64,000 nt of DNA from Clostridium carboxidivorans P7 (GCF_001038625.1 NZ_CP011803.1:4092001-4156000), one strand, 5' to 3'. Numbered from the stretch's first letter, positions 37,652 through 51,142 are shown. The notes: a model not told the origin generated them from the sequence alone. Translations and numbers: made by a program.

Positions 37652-37690
37652 AAAAAAATAAACAAAACTCACATAATAAGTTTTGTTTAT
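37652..37690 (-). terminator. Terminator after the Mrr-like gene
   Basis: AAACAAAACT pairs with AGTTTTGTTT, flanked by T runs. It begins 12 bases after the stop at 37702. Confidence 0.75.
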
Positions 37691-37701
37691 TTTTTTAATT
37701 T

Positions 37702-38127
37702 TTATGGTAGGTATTGTAAAAAGCTTAATTTATCAATATTAGGTTGATTTTTTATAAATTTTTTTACATCTATCTTTTTAACTTTCTTATGTAAATTATC
37801 ATATATATGTTTTTCAAAAAAGCCTGTAGTAATATAAATACCTCTTTCTATTTCATAGTTTTCCAAATAATTTATAAATCCTTCATAATCATTTTTCGTT
37901 ATAATATCTTTTTTGTGGTACTTTAGCAAAATCTCTTTTTCTTTTCCAATAAGGTCTATAAGTAATGTATGTGAATCTTTTAAAATCATTTCATACTGTA
38001 TATTATAATTCCAACAACTTTTAGTAATATTATCTGATATTTCATTAATACTTACCTTTTTCAATTTCATCTTATAAAATTCTGTCTTTTGTCCGATGAA
38101 ACATGATTTGTGAAACAAGTTATTCAC
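37702..38127 (-). CDS. Hypothetical protein with Mrr-like nuclease features
   Basis: A 141-aa protein starting at GTG after GGAGGGGG. Residues 52-75 (LLIDLIGKEKEILLKYHKK) followed by ERGIYITTGFF near 95-105 resemble the core of Mrr/restriction-endonuclease-like folds, where Asp, a strand ending in (E/Q)xK and then a GVFxTTxxF strand follow one another. Here the usual acidic residue in the (E/Q)xK strand is not obvious, so catalysis is doubtful. It has neither a DNA-binding winged helix nor a methylase partner. Family assignment is tentative. Confidence 0.55.
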   Translation of the reverse strand: MNNLFHKSCFIGQKTEFYKMKLKKVSINEISDNITKSCWNYNIQYEMILKDSHTLLIDLIGKEKEILLKYHKKDIITKNDYEGFINYLENYEIERGIYITTGFFEKHIYDNLHKKVKKIDVKKFIKNQPNIDKLSFLQYLP

Positions 38128-38255
38128 ACTTCCCCCTCCGAAAATAACTAAGTATTAATTCATTATATGATTGTATAAACATTTTTGACACAAATCACAT
38201 TTAACTTTCATACCATAGTATTGTGAATAAAGAATTTTTAAAAATTATGAAATAT

Positions 38256-38285
38256 AAAAAAGGCAACCTTATAAAAAGATTGCCT
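38256..38285 (-). terminator. Terminator after the 89-aa membrane protein gene
   Basis: AGGCAATCTT pairs with AAGGTTGCCT around a short loop, then TTTTTT on the minus strand. Confidence 0.85.
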
Positions 38286-38311
38286 AATGAATTATTGAAT
38301 TTAAATTAATT

Positions 38312-38581
38312 TTAGTAAACTTTCATAAATATAAAAAAGATAGTTCCAATTGCAATTAGTACACAAGTTACAGGACATACAATATCATTTCGATTCGCTT
38401 TAAAATCAAACATTTTTGCAGCCCAAATGAGCATAGTGAAAAATATGCACCATTGCATAGTGTAATAACTGTTAAAGTACTTTACATATGTAAATTGATA
38501 TGTAGTAAGGAGTGTTAATACTAATGTAAGAATAGTTAAACAAACCCCTATCCACCCTAGTAGATTTATAGTTTTTTTCAT
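38312..38581 (-). CDS. Small membrane protein, unknown function
   Basis: An 89-aa protein with three hydrophobic segments (about 6-28, 36-55 and 66-86), and no recognised domain. It has its own terminator and a GGAGAG ribosome site, so it is a real gene that is expressed alone or from the ligA side. No functional call is possible. Confidence 0.7.
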   Translation of the reverse strand: MKKTINLLGWIGVCLTILTLVLTLLTTYQFTYVKYFNSYYTMQWCIFFTMLIWAAKMFDFKANRNDIVCPVTCVLIAIGTIFFIFMKVY

Positions 38582-38686
38582 TTTCTCTCCTCCACATATA
38601 GTACAATTATGTACAAGCTAAACCATTTTTATCATAAACCTTTTTCAGTATTTTGTAAATAGCCCAGGAAAACGTTCACCATTATT

Positions 38687-42978
<4,292 letters not shown>

Positions 42979-43106
42979 ACCATCCACTCCCTGGTTTTTT
43001 ACTATGTTTAATATTATATCATTTTTAGCACTGATTTAATCATCAGCAACATAAAAAATGTGTTGATTTAAATCAACACATTTATTCTTAAAATACTTAA
43101 CCTAAA

Positions 43107-43418
43107 CTATCTATTGTTACTATCTTCACTTAACCTATCTAAAACTACCTTATACCCTTCACTTCCATAATTTAAGCATCTATTCACTCTACTTATGGTG
43201 GCAGTGCTTGCCCCTGTAGTTGCTGCAATATCCAAATATGTTCTTTTATTTTTTAGCATCTTAGCTACTTGAAGTCTTTGCTCTAAAGCCTTTATTTCAT
43301 TTATAGTACATATATCATCAAAAAACCTATAACATTCTTCTTTTGTTTTTAAACTTAATACAGCCTCACATAAAAAATCCATTTCCTCACTTGCTAATTT
43401 GGATTTATATTCTTCCAT
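43107..43418 (-). CDS. yerC: TrpR-like regulator YerC/YecD
   Basis: A 103-aa helical DNA-binding protein. The TrpR-type helix-turn-helix is at about 55-85 (YLDIAATTGASTATISRVNR). The family sits next to pcrA in many Firmicutes, as here, but its ligand and targets are poorly described. I start at MEEYKSK after AAGGAG. Confidence 0.9.
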   Translation of the reverse strand: MEEYKSKLASEEMDFLCEAVLSLKTKEECYRFFDDICTINEIKALEQRLQVAKMLKNKRTYLDIAATTGASTATISRVNRCLNYGSEGYKVVLDRLSEDSNNR

Positions 43419-43588
43419 GAGTTCCACACTCCTTATTTATCTACATTTTAATCGTTATATGTTTCATATAATTCTATCACGATTTAACGTATTAATCTAT
43501 AAAATTAAAATAATTTTACAAAAATAAATTTTTTTATTTATTTTGGTAGGTACATATGAATTTTATATAACATAATACAAAAAACACT

Positions 43589-43622
43589 GAAAATAAAAGC
43601 AGCCCATTGGGGCATGGGCTGC
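43589..43622 (-). terminator. Strong terminator of the candidate sRNA
   Basis: GCAGCCCAT-GCCCCA-ATGGGCTGC, a 9-bp GC-rich stem, followed by TTTTATTTTC on the minus strand. Confidence 0.85.
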
Positions 43623-43672
43623 CTGCTCATAAATAAAAAGGGGGCTATTTATCCTAATTATTTATCCTTGCA
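43590..43672 (-). ncRNA. Candidate small RNA of about 83 nt
   Basis: A consensus promoter and a strong terminator frame about 83 nt with no credible open frame (the only ATG gives MQG then stop). The 5' part repeats AGGATAAATA twice. The second repeat can pair with TATTTAT to expose the loop GCCCCCTTTT, and the 3' end is the terminator hairpin. A C-rich loop is typical of Gram-positive sRNAs that block Shine-Dalgarno sequences. It lies alone between yerC and the pseudouridine synthase gene, 120 bp from the latter. Expression is not shown by sequence; a long leader to nothing downstream is ruled out by the terminator. Confidence 0.6.
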
Positions 43673-43678
43673 TCCTAT

Positions 43679-43707
43679 ATTATATTAAAATTCTTTACAA
43701 ATTTCAA
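43679..43707 (-). promoter_or_regulatory. Promoter of the candidate sRNA
   Basis: TTGAAA (43702-43707), 17 bp, TATAAT (43679-43684), the best promoter match in the region and with no gene start downstream. Confidence 0.75.
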
Positions 43708-43795
43708 GTTATTTTTGAAAATTTCATTGGTAAAAATTGATTTTTTTGGTTTATATCATTGCATATAGCGCCAATATGTGCAAGTTTTATTTCAT

Positions 43796-44512
43796 TTAAA
43801 TGGTTTTTAAGCTTTTTATCTCATCCTCAGACAATTCCCTATATTCTCCTTCTTCTAAATCCAAGTCTAACTCCATTGGTCCAAATTTTATTCTTTTTAA
43901 ATAAACTACATTCTTATCCAAAGCATTAAACATTCTTTTAACCTGGTGAAACTTTCCCTCCTGTATAGTAACTTCAACCTTTGACCCATTTTCATCAGAC
44001 TCTAAAATTTTAAGTTTCCCTGGAAGACATTTGTATCCATCATCTAAAGTTATACCTATTTTAAATTTTTCTACATCATTTTGGTCTACAGGTTTATCTA
44101 TCTCAGCATAATAAATCTTATCTACATGCCATTTTGGAGATATTAACCTATGATTTAGTTCTCCATCATTTGTAAGCAATAAAAGTCCTACTGTATCTTT
44201 ATCTAATCTGCCTACAGGAAATGGTTTAAATGCTTGGTGTTCTGGATCAAGTAAATCTACTACTGTTTCATCGTAATTATCAAAAGTAGCTGAAACTACA
44301 CCATTTGGCTTATTCATTATTAAATATATATTTTGTCTATAATTTACCATTTCACCTGAAACTCTTATTTCTTTGTCGTCAGGATCTATTTTCATTCCAC
44401 TGTCTTTTACAACTTCATTATCAATCTCTACTAAACCTTGTTTTACTAAGGCTTTAATTTCTTTTCTTGTTCCATATCCTAAATTTGATAAAATCTTATC
44501 CAATCTTTCCAT
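43796..44512 (-). CDS. rsuA: RsuA-family 16S rRNA pseudouridine synthase
   Basis: A 238-aa enzyme that isomerises one uridine, probably 16S U516. An N-terminal S4 domain (1-60) is followed by the catalytic domain with the Asp in GRLDKDTVGLLLLTNDG (near residue 108) and the EGKFHQVKRM motif near 195. The start at MERLDK follows GGAGG. The long terminal frame upstream has no ribosome site. RluB is the main alternative, but the length and the EGKFHQVKRM layout fit RsuA. Confidence 0.88.
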   Translation of the reverse strand: MERLDKILSNLGYGTRKEIKALVKQGLVEIDNEVVKDSGMKIDPDDKEIRVSGEMVNYRQNIYLIMNKPNGVVSATFDNYDETVVDLLDPEHQAFKPFPVGRLDKDTVGLLLLTNDGELNHRLISPKWHVDKIYYAEIDKPVDQNDVEKFKIGITLDDGYKCLPGKLKILESDENGSKVEVTIQEGKFHQVKRMFNALDKNVVYLKRIKFGPMELDLDLEEGEYRELSEDEIKSLKTI

Positions 44513-44570
44513 AAAAAATCCTCCTATATTTGAGTGGTTTATATGAGTATTATATCCTGTTATACCCAAA

Positions 44571-44601
44571 ATAAAAACAGCCTATATATAAGACTGTTTT
44601 T
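44571..44601 (-). terminator. Terminator after the lytic transglycosylase gene is reached from the left unit
   Basis: AAAAACAG and CTGTTTTT bracket an imperfect stem on the minus strand, directly after the transglycosylase stop codon at 44606. Confidence 0.65.
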
Positions 44602-44605
44602 AAGT

Positions 44606-45265
44606 TTACTTTCCTGAATAATATTTCATAACTTTATTTACATAATCTCTTGTTTCATAAGGAAGTCTAGATATTCCTGAAACATCTGATACTCCTCTGT
44701 TTTGTAATGTACCCGGACCTGCATTATAAGCCGCTAAAGCTAACTGCTTATTATTAGCATACATATTAAGTAAAGACTTTAAATACTTTGTACCACCCTC
44801 TACATTCTCTTCTATGTTATAAGGATTCGAAACTCCAAGTTCACTAGCTGTACCAGGCATTAACTGCATAAGACCTTCTGCTCCAGCTTCTGAAACAGAA
44901 TTAGGATTAAAATCTGATTCCTGTTTTATTACTGCCATTATTAAATTACTATCAACACCATATTTTTGTGAGGCTTTTCTTACAGCTTCATCTATAGTTA
45001 AATTACTGCTTTTTATGTCACTTTTTAAATCTTTGTATATAGAATTAAGCCTTTCACCTGCTCCATAGCCAAGCTTGCTTAAATCAGTTTGTCCCAAGGC
45101 CAACTTACTAAAATCCATGTTTCCGTCGCCATCACTAAATGCTTTAGTTAAACTTTCTAAAATAAGTCCAAAGGAATCTGAATCCCCAAAAGAACTTTTA
45201 AAAATTTGAGTCATAAGTTGAGCTTGTAAAAGTTGTTCTACCTTTTTATTGTTATCAACATTCAT
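44606..45265 (-). CDS. Soluble lytic murein transglycosylase (SLT domain)
   Basis: A 219-aa cell-wall lytic enzyme. The catalytic Glu lies in [11 protein letters not shown] near residue 112, with the family motifs [10 protein letters not shown] near 130 and AAYNAGPG near 182. About 95 N-terminal residues precede the SLT domain and lack a clear signal peptide, which is common for clostridial members and raises the question of export. It lies 88 bp downstream of the triple-tyrosine protein and may be co-transcribed with it. Confidence 0.9.
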   Translation of the reverse strand: MNVDNNKKVEQLLQAQLMTQIFKSSFGDSDSFGLILESLTKAFSDGDGNMDFSKLALGQTDLSKLGYGAGERLNSIYKDLKSDIKSSNLTIDEAVRKASQKYGVDSNLIMAVIKQESDFNPNSVSEAGAEGLMQLMPGTASELGVSNPYNIEENVEGGTKYLKSLLNMYANNKQLALAAYNAGPGTLQNRGVSDVSGISRLPYETRDYVNKVMKYYSGK

Positions 45266-45353
45266 TTTCTCACCAACCCTTAATATATACCTTAATTAAT
45301 TTTATCGTAATACTTTAATAAAACTTTAGAATTCTAATACTACTAAAAATACA

Positions 45354-47357
45354 CTACTCTGCAAAGAAATCTATCATATCATAGTCTTCATAAGACCCCT
45401 TATGATATTGACTTTTAGCCAAAACTAGTATTTTATACTTACCTTTACTAAATGGTATAAACGTATAATAATTCTTTTTACTATAATTTTGAACTAAAGT
45501 CCAATCTCCTTTTTCCATTATGAAAAATTCATATAGAACATCTTTTCCACCTTCACTTTTAACAGTGAAAGTTGCTGAATCATTGCATAAAAATTTTGTT
45601 CTATCACAACTTATTTTTGTATTAGTTACTGGAAGTGCTTCATGAATTTTTACTGAAATACACTTTTTACAATCAAATATCCTATCACTTTCTTTATTTT
45701 TAGCATACATTTCTACAGTATATAAGCCACTACATTTTGGCACAAATGAATATCTCTTATCTTCTGTATATCCTGTTTCTTCAACTTTATGATCATTTAT
45801 TCTTAAAACATAATTAACTAAAATACTACTAGTATTTTGAGTTATTACATTTAGCATAACCTTATCTCCAACTACATAATAATCTTTTAAAGGAAACAAA
45901 ACATACTCTATTTCTCCAGGTATAAATTTAAATACCTCTAAATTAAACACGTAATGACAATCAAATTTCCTATCAGAATATTTGTCTTTTACCCTAGCTT
46001 CAAATTGATAACTTCCTTCTTCCTTAGGTATAAAAGTTATAGTATTATTTTTATCATAATTAATTGTTTCTAAAACTCTATTTTCTCTTCTTATTATAAA
46101 GCCATATTCTAAATCTGTTCCTCCAGATGCATTGATTTTTACCTTTATAGGCTCATCTATCAACACCTTATGTTTTTTATCCATAATAACATCATTAATT
46201 TTTACAGGTTCTTTACTTTTTTCGTCTACTGTAAATTCAATACATTCACAAGCTTCATACTTTTCTTCTGAGCTCTTATCCTTAACCCATAAGTATATTT
46301 TGTAATCTCCTGGTTTCCTAGATTTCCAATCATAACTATTGGTTCTTATATATCCTGAATCCTCATTATAATTTCCTTCTATAATATACTTATATAATAA
46401 CTCTTTTCCTCCAATAACATCTGCCTTTAAATTTATAACTGTTTCACATAACTGCGGAGAATTCAAGTCTGTGGTAAAGCTTTTTATGCAAATATCCTTG
46501 TACTTCTTTACCAAAAAATTTATTATAGCCCTATCATCAAAACTTTTATTTGAATACATGTCCTTTACTAAACATAAAAGTCTATATTCTCCACTTTTAC
46601 TTTCTACATAACTTACAATTCTTTTTGTTGAATAATCTTGAATACATTCCGTCTCACCATTGCTATTTATTTTAATAAATTTATAAAGAATATTTCTTCC
46701 TTCTTCATGAGATGTTTCTACCTTAAAGGTAAGTTCATTACCTTCAATCAAGTCTAAATTAACAGCGTTAAAATCCTGTATCTCTACTTTCTTCAAATCC
46801 ATTACATCAAATTCTACAGTTTGAAAGTCATCATAATTATTTTGAGAATCAATATTTTTGCATTCCACTAACATTTCGCCTTTTCCTTCAGACTTTACTG
46901 TCCATGAAAGTGTATTATCTGGTGAATAATCCTTTATAATTTCCCACTTATCATCTATTTTGAGCCAATACCTAAACATAAGTGGAAGTTTATTTGTATT
47001 TACAAATAAATTAACTTTCTCACCCAAATTAAATTTATATTTATCTAAACCTATATTATTTATTAATTTTTCTTCAACTTTTCCTATTATATAATTTTCT
47101 CTTGATACATAATCAAAGCTTTTTTGACTATCTTCTCTACGAGCTTGTACCATTATTATGTATTTGCCATCTTCTTCTGGTACCCATTCAACACTAGTCG
47201 CCTCACTAAAATCTTTTAAAGTACTCCAAATTCCATTTAAGCCTACCATGTATTTAAACATTAATTTTTCTTCTAATACATTGTTTATACTAATGAGAAT
47301 TTTCGAGTTTTTTTCTTGTGGACTTTCCAAATTATATTTTATTTCTAACTCATTCAT
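45354..47357 (-). CDS. Triple-tyrosine-motif (Y_Y_Y) repeat protein
   Basis: A 667-aa protein made of about seven repeats of roughly 90 residues. Each has a beta-sandwich pattern: a strand with YKF or YxFxI, then W-x-x-x-x-x-YS near the middle, and GxYxI-x-V-x-AKDxxSxxxxD near the end. No signal peptide or anchor is present. The fold is like immunoglobulin or fibronectin modules, and in other proteins Y_Y_Y modules form sensor domains. Paired with a lytic transglycosylase it may bind the wall or an adaptor, but this is inference. The AGGTGAG site precedes the ATG. Confidence 0.82.
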   Translation of the reverse strand: MNELEIKYNLESPQEKNSKILISINNVLEEKLMFKYMVGLNGIWSTLKDFSEATSVEWVPEEDGKYIIMVQARREDSQKSFDYVSRENYIIGKVEEKLINNIGLDKYKFNLGEKVNLFVNTNKLPLMFRYWLKIDDKWEIIKDYSPDNTLSWTVKSEGKGEMLVECKNIDSQNNYDDFQTVEFDVMDLKKVEIQDFNAVNLDLIEGNELTFKVETSHEEGRNILYKFIKINSNGETECIQDYSTKRIVSYVESKSGEYRLLCLVKDMYSNKSFDDRAIINFLVKKYKDICIKSFTTDLNSPQLCETVINLKADVIGGKELLYKYIIEGNYNEDSGYIRTNSYDWKSRKPGDYKIYLWVKDKSSEEKYEACECIEFTVDEKSKEPVKINDVIMDKKHKVLIDEPIKVKINASGGTDLEYGFIIRRENRVLETINYDKNNTITFIPKEEGSYQFEARVKDKYSDRKFDCHYVFNLEVFKFIPGEIEYVLFPLKDYYVVGDKVMLNVITQNTSSILVNYVLRINDHKVEETGYTEDKRYSFVPKCSGLYTVEMYAKNKESDRIFDCKKCISVKIHEALPVTNTKISCDRTKFLCNDSATFTVKSEGGKDVLYEFFIMEKGDWTLVQNYSKKNYYTFIPFSKGKYKILVLAKSQYHKGSYEDYDMIDFFAE

Positions 47358-47507
47358 CTTCTCACCTACCCTTGATAGATAACATATTTAATTTATATTA
47401 TACTATAATTCCATATTTTGTAATAGTGTTTTATTGATTTTATATCTCAATAATTTAGTTATATTTAATGATATTTGGGTAAATATATTTTAAAGGAGAG
47501 TGATACT

Positions 47508-47678
47508 ATGGATAAAATAAGTAAATATGATCCAAATTACGCTTACAAAAAAGACACTATAGATACTGGTGTGTCTGAAGAAGGCTATCCTATTATTGAA
47601 AGAACTACTAATGGTCTTATTTTTCCTGAAGGGCCCCAAAATAATGTAGATATGAATGATGTTAAACCTTTTGATTAA
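47508..47678 (+). CDS. Small acidic hypothetical protein
   Basis: A 56-aa protein on the plus strand after AAAGGAG, 7 nt upstream of the ATG. It starts MDKISKYDPNYAYKKDTI and ends in NNVDMNDVKPFD; no membrane segment or known domain. Divergent from the triple-tyrosine gene and convergent with yaiI. A shared terminator hairpin follows. The good ribosome site and compact borders support a real gene. Confidence 0.65.
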   Translation: MDKISKYDPNYAYKKDTIDTGVSEEGYPIIERTTNGLIFPEGPQNNVDMNDVKPFD

Positions 47679-47683
47679 AATTC

Positions 47684-47726
47684 AAGAAGGAACTTAATAA
47701 ATAACATGTTTACCAAGTTCCTTCTT
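47684..47726. terminator. Bidirectional hairpin between the 56-aa gene and yaiI
   Basis: AAGAAGGAACTT pairs with AAGTTCCTTCTT around a 19-nt loop. It includes the last codons of yaiI, so it may be a terminator for the small gene and a mRNA end for yaiI. Confidence 0.6.
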
Positions 47727-48162
47727 CTAAATTATCCTTTATTAACCTAATTAAGTTTTTATAAAGCCTTTCATCATCTTCTCTTGTCCTTTTTTTAGGA
47801 CTTGAAGTTTTTCCTCCACTACGTCTTACTTTAGCTGATATATGCCTTTCAAACAAAAGCTTATCTATATTGCTATCATCATAAATATAACCTTTAGGAC
47901 TTATTGCATAGGCTTTCTTTCCAAGAGCCATAGCTGCCACACCATAATCCTGCGTAACTATAATATCATACTTTTTAGCAGCATTTGTTAATGCTACATC
48001 CACACTTTGAAATCCCTTATCTACATATTTTACAGTGCTATAGTCACTAGTTATTACATGGGATATATCACAATACATAATCACATCTATGCTATTTTCT
48101 TTAGCTGCTTTCTCAATAATATGTCTTCCTGGACATGCATCTGCATCTACTATTATTCTCAT
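47710..48162 (-). CDS. YaiI/YqxD family protein (DUF188)
   Basis: A 150-aa protein with the family's opening MRIIVDADACPG and the GGKTSSPKKRTREDDERLYKNL tail region near 110-135. It has a PIN-like nuclease fold by similarity (DADAC, TQDYG), but no activity is established. The start at 48162 has an AAGGAG site; the upstream ATG has none. Confidence 0.9.
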   Translation of the reverse strand: MRIIVDADACPGRHIIEKAAKENSIDVIMYCDISHVITSDYSTVKYVDKGFQSVDVALTNAAKKYDIIVTQDYGVAAMALGKKAYAISPKGYIYDDSNIDKLLFERHISAKVRRSGGKTSSPKKRTREDDERLYKNLIRLIKDNLEEGTW

Positions 48163-48225
48163 ATAATGCTCCTTTTTAATCAACTACAAACTTACAATCT
48201 AAGCATATTGCAAAGCAACTTTTTC

Positions 48226-48490
48226 AGAGGACATTTGACAGAGGACAGAGGACAATGAAGGTGAGTTTTCCTCCTTACGTCAGAAAACTAATTTATTTTT
48301 ATGCTTGTTTTGCTAAAGCAAAATATCGCTTAAGCAGACAGCTAAAATCTATGATTTTCAGATAATTGTTTACTGAAAAAGTACTTATTATAAACAAAAA
48401 CGTGAACTTCTTTTAAAATTAAAGATTTTTCGTAGTGTAACGGAGAAAAATCCTCCTTCATTGTCCTCTGTCAATTGTCCTCTGTCCTCT
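48226..48490. repeat. MITE-like intergenic repeat, copy 2 (long form)
   Basis: About 265 bp, the inverted counterpart of 21602-21792. Both ends are built of GAGGACA units, and the flanking modules GTGAAGG or ATGAAGG, TTTTCTCC/TTTTCCTCC, TTACGTC and the inner TTTGCTAAAGCAAAA are shared. The extra centre (about 75 bp, near 48325-48400) is absent from copy 1. It lies between yaiI and pgi, 21-39 bp from both, and has no open frame. Confidence 0.75.
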
Positions 48491-48518
48491 AAAAAATATT
48501 GCTTCTCAATATTTTTTT
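48491..48518. terminator. Terminator after pgi
   Basis: AAATATTG-AGAAG-CAATATTT with A/T runs on both sides, 10 bp after the pgi stop and directly next to the repeat element. Confidence 0.6.
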
Positions 48519-48528
48519 ACTATGTAAA

Positions 48529-49878
48529 TTAAAGTCTTTGCTCTAATTCAGCCTTCATGTCCTCATATCCTGGTTTTCCAAGAAGGGCAAACATATTTTT
48601 CTTATATGCTTCAACACCAGGTTGATTAAATGGATTTACTCCTAATAAATATCCACTAATACCACAAGCTTTTTCAAAGAAATATACCATATTTCCAAAA
48701 TAATATGGTGTTAATTCTGGAACATTTACAACCATAGCTGGAACATTTCCGTCACTATGAGCTAAAATAGTTCCCCTAAATGCTTGTTGATTTACAAAGT
48801 CCATGGATTTCTTTGCTAGAAAGTTTAATCCATCTAAATTATCCTTATTCTCTTCTATAATTACATTTTTTCTTGGCTTTTCAACGTTTATAAATGTTTC
48901 TGTTAAAACTCTCAAACCTTCTTGAATGTATTGTCCCATAGAATGCAAATCTGTTGAAAAATCTGCTGCTGCTGGGAATATTCCTTTATTGTCTTTGCCT
49001 TCGCTTTCTCCAAATAATTGTTTCCACCATTCTCCAAAGTAATGTAAACAAGGCTCAAAGTTTACCAACATCTCTGTAGTTTTACCCTTTGCATATAGAG
49101 CATTTCTAGCAGCTGCATACTTATATGCAGTATTTTTATTTAAATCTGATGAGCTATATTGTTCTCTTGCATCAGCAGCACCTTGCATCATTTCATCTAT
49201 ATTTATTCCTGCTGCAGCTATTGGAAGTAATCCTACTGGAGTTAAAACAGAAAATCTGCCGCCTACATTATCAGGAATTACAAATGTCTCATATCCCTCT
49301 GCATCAGCTAAAGTTTTTAATGCTCCCTTTGCTTTATCAGTAGTAGCAAATATTCTTTCTCTAGCTCCCTCCTTGCCATATTTCTTCTCCAATAAATCTT
49401 TAAATATTCTAAAAGCTATAGCTGGTTCAGTAGTTGTTCCTGATTTTGATATAACATTAACAGATATATCCATACCTTCTATAGCTTCTAATAAATCAGC
49501 CATATAAGTTGAACTTATATTATTTCCTACATAAAATATAGCAGGACTTTTTCTCTTATCCTTTGATATGCTAGCACTAAAAGTATGTGAAAGCATTTCT
49601 ATTGCAGCTCTAGCACCTAAATATGATCCACCAATTCCTATAACTATAAGAGCATCAGAATCTTTTCTAATTTTTTCAGCTGCTTTTTTTATTCTTTCAA
49701 ATTCTTCTTTATCATAATTTACAGGAAGATCTACCCACCCTAAAAAATCACTACCAGCACCAGTTCCTTCATGAAGCATTTTATGTGCTGAGTTTACAAG
49801 AGGTTGTAAACTTTGTATTTCATGTTCTTGTAAATAAGGCATAGTTTTACTTAAATCTAAAGTTAAATTTTTTGACAT
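48529..49878 (-). CDS. pgi: Glucose-6-phosphate isomerase
   Basis: A 449-aa enzyme interconverting glucose-6-phosphate and fructose-6-phosphate. The sugar-phosphate motifs [12 protein letters not shown] (about residue 80) and [10 protein letters not shown] (about 145), and the C-terminal [10 protein letters not shown] near 420, are intact. Length fits the Firmicute form. It stands alone with its own promoter. Confidence 0.97.
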   Translation of the reverse strand: MSKNLTLDLSKTMPYLQEHEIQSLQPLVNSAHKMLHEGTGAGSDFLGWVDLPVNYDKEEFERIKKAAEKIRKDSDALIVIGIGGSYLGARAAIEMLSHTFSASISKDKRKSPAIFYVGNNISSTYMADLLEAIEGMDISVNVISKSGTTTEPAIAFRIFKDLLEKKYGKEGARERIFATTDKAKGALKTLADAEGYETFVIPDNVGGRFSVLTPVGLLPIAAAGINIDEMMQGAADAREQYSSSDLNKNTAYKYAAARNALYAKGKTTEMLVNFEPCLHYFGEWWKQLFGESEGKDNKGIFPAAADFSTDLHSMGQYIQEGLRVLTETFINVEKPRKNVIIEENKDNLDGLNFLAKKSMDFVNQQAFRGTILAHSDGNVPAMVVNVPELTPYYFGNMVYFFEKACGISGYLLGVNPFNQPGVEAYKKNMFALLGKPGYEDMKAELEQRL

Positions 49879-49917
49879 TTTCTTCCCTCCAAATCCTTAT
49901 TAATTAGTTCTATTGAA

Positions 49918-49946
49918 ATTCTATTCTATTTATTTATATAAATCAA
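49918..49946 (-). promoter_or_regulatory. Promoter of pgi
   Basis: TTGATT (49941-49946), 17 bp, TAGAAT (49918-49923) on the minus strand. A second TAGAAT five bases upstream gives an alternative -10. Confidence 0.6.
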
Positions 49947-50046
49947 GTTAGTAAATACATATTTTTCATAAAAATGAAAATGTAAACATTTACTTATAAT
50001 TTTTATTTTCATTTGATATTATTTGTTATAAAAAAAATTTCTAACC

Positions 50047-50087
50047 AAAATAAAATGATTGGTATGATCATTTTTTACATACCAATC
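50047..50087 (-). terminator. Terminator after the chemoreceptor-like gene
   Basis: GATTGGTATG pairs with CATACCAATC (10 bp), followed by ATTTTATTTT on the minus strand. Confidence 0.8.
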
Positions 50088-50095
50088 GCTTACTT

Positions 50096-51142
50096 TTACT
50101 TATTAGAATTTGCTAATCTATTTAATTTATCTATAAGCTCTGTGACCTGCTGTAAATTTGCAGTAACTTCTTGAATTGCAGCAGATTGTTGTTCTGTGGT
50201 TTCCAATGTAGCACCAGATGATTCTATAGTTTTATCTACGGAATTCTCTATCTTGTTTGTAAGTTCTGATATTTTTAAAGCTGTTTCTTTAGAATTTTGA
50301 GATAAACTTCTTATTTCTGTTGCAACAACATTAAAACCCCTTCCAACTTCACCAGCTCTAGCTGCTTCTATAGCAGCATTTAAACCAAGCATTTTTGTTT
50401 GGTCTGCTATACTTTTTATTGAATCAAGTATTGTATTAATTTCCATAGATATATTTTTTACATTAACTATTTCTTCACTTAAGGTATGCTGGTTATTAGT
50501 AACATTAATTGAGGATGCTGATAACTCTTCCATGGTTGCTGAAATTTGATTAAAATTATCTGAAAGCACTTGAGACATGTCTTTAATTTTTAATTCTTCA
50601 TAACCTATTTTAGAAAGTGCATTAGCAATTATGTATAGTACTTCTGCAGCTGCTCTTACACTTTTTTCAGTAGTAATCTTTACCTTATTTACTGCTTCCA
50701 CATATCCATTTTCGCTAACCCCTATTTCATTTGCAGTTTTTCTAAACTTAGATTCATCTGGGGAAGAGTTTAATATTTGTCCACCTAAAATTGTTCCTAT
50801 TTGCTTACCATCTATTAATATAGGTGCAGCAAAATCAATTAATCCTGCATGACAAGTATAAATATATGGTCTTCCTGTTCTTGTAGCTTCCTCTCCACCT
50901 CTTCTATGAGATTCAGCACACCTGTCATCGCCTACTTTAGTAGAATGTGTAAATTTCATACAAAAATCTGTATAGGAGCTTGGCCTAGTCACTGGTTTTC
51001 CATTGATATCTACAGTTACACTGGCAATATCCATGCTTTCTGCAAAATTATCTTGAAATTTTTGAAGTAAATCAATATCAATAACATCTTTTATCTCTAG
51101 AGCATCTAAATCTATATCTGTGCCGTTAGTAATTTTTATCAT
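50096..51142 (-). CDS. Soluble methyl-accepting chemotaxis-like protein with PocR sensor domain
   Basis: A 348-aa protein without membrane segments. Residues 20-180 form a PocR-type sensor with the CMKFTH...CAESHRRGG...YTCHAGLIDFAAPI cysteine/histidine pattern. This domain is found with heme-, cobalamin- or small-ligand-responsive regulators and the cysteines could bind metal. Residues 195-345 hold the MCP signalling domain, with the conserved hairpin tip reading LNAAIEAARAGEVGRGF. The helical rods are short. It probably signals to CheA from the cytoplasm. A GGGGGAG site precedes the ATG. Confidence 0.88.
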   Translation of the reverse strand: MIKITNGTDIDLDALEIKDVIDIDLLQKFQDNFAESMDIASVTVDINGKPVTRPSSYTDFCMKFTHSTKVGDDRCAESHRRGGEEATRTGRPYIYTCHAGLIDFAAPILIDGKQIGTILGGQILNSSPDESKFRKTANEIGVSENGYVEAVNKVKITTEKSVRAAAEVLYIIANALSKIGYEELKIKDMSQVLSDNFNQISATMEELSASSINVTNNQHTLSEEIVNVKNISMEINTILDSIKSIADQTKMLGLNAAIEAARAGEVGRGFNVVATEIRSLSQNSKETALKISELTNKIENSVDKTIESSGATLETTEQQSAAIQEVTANLQQVTELIDKLNRLANSNK

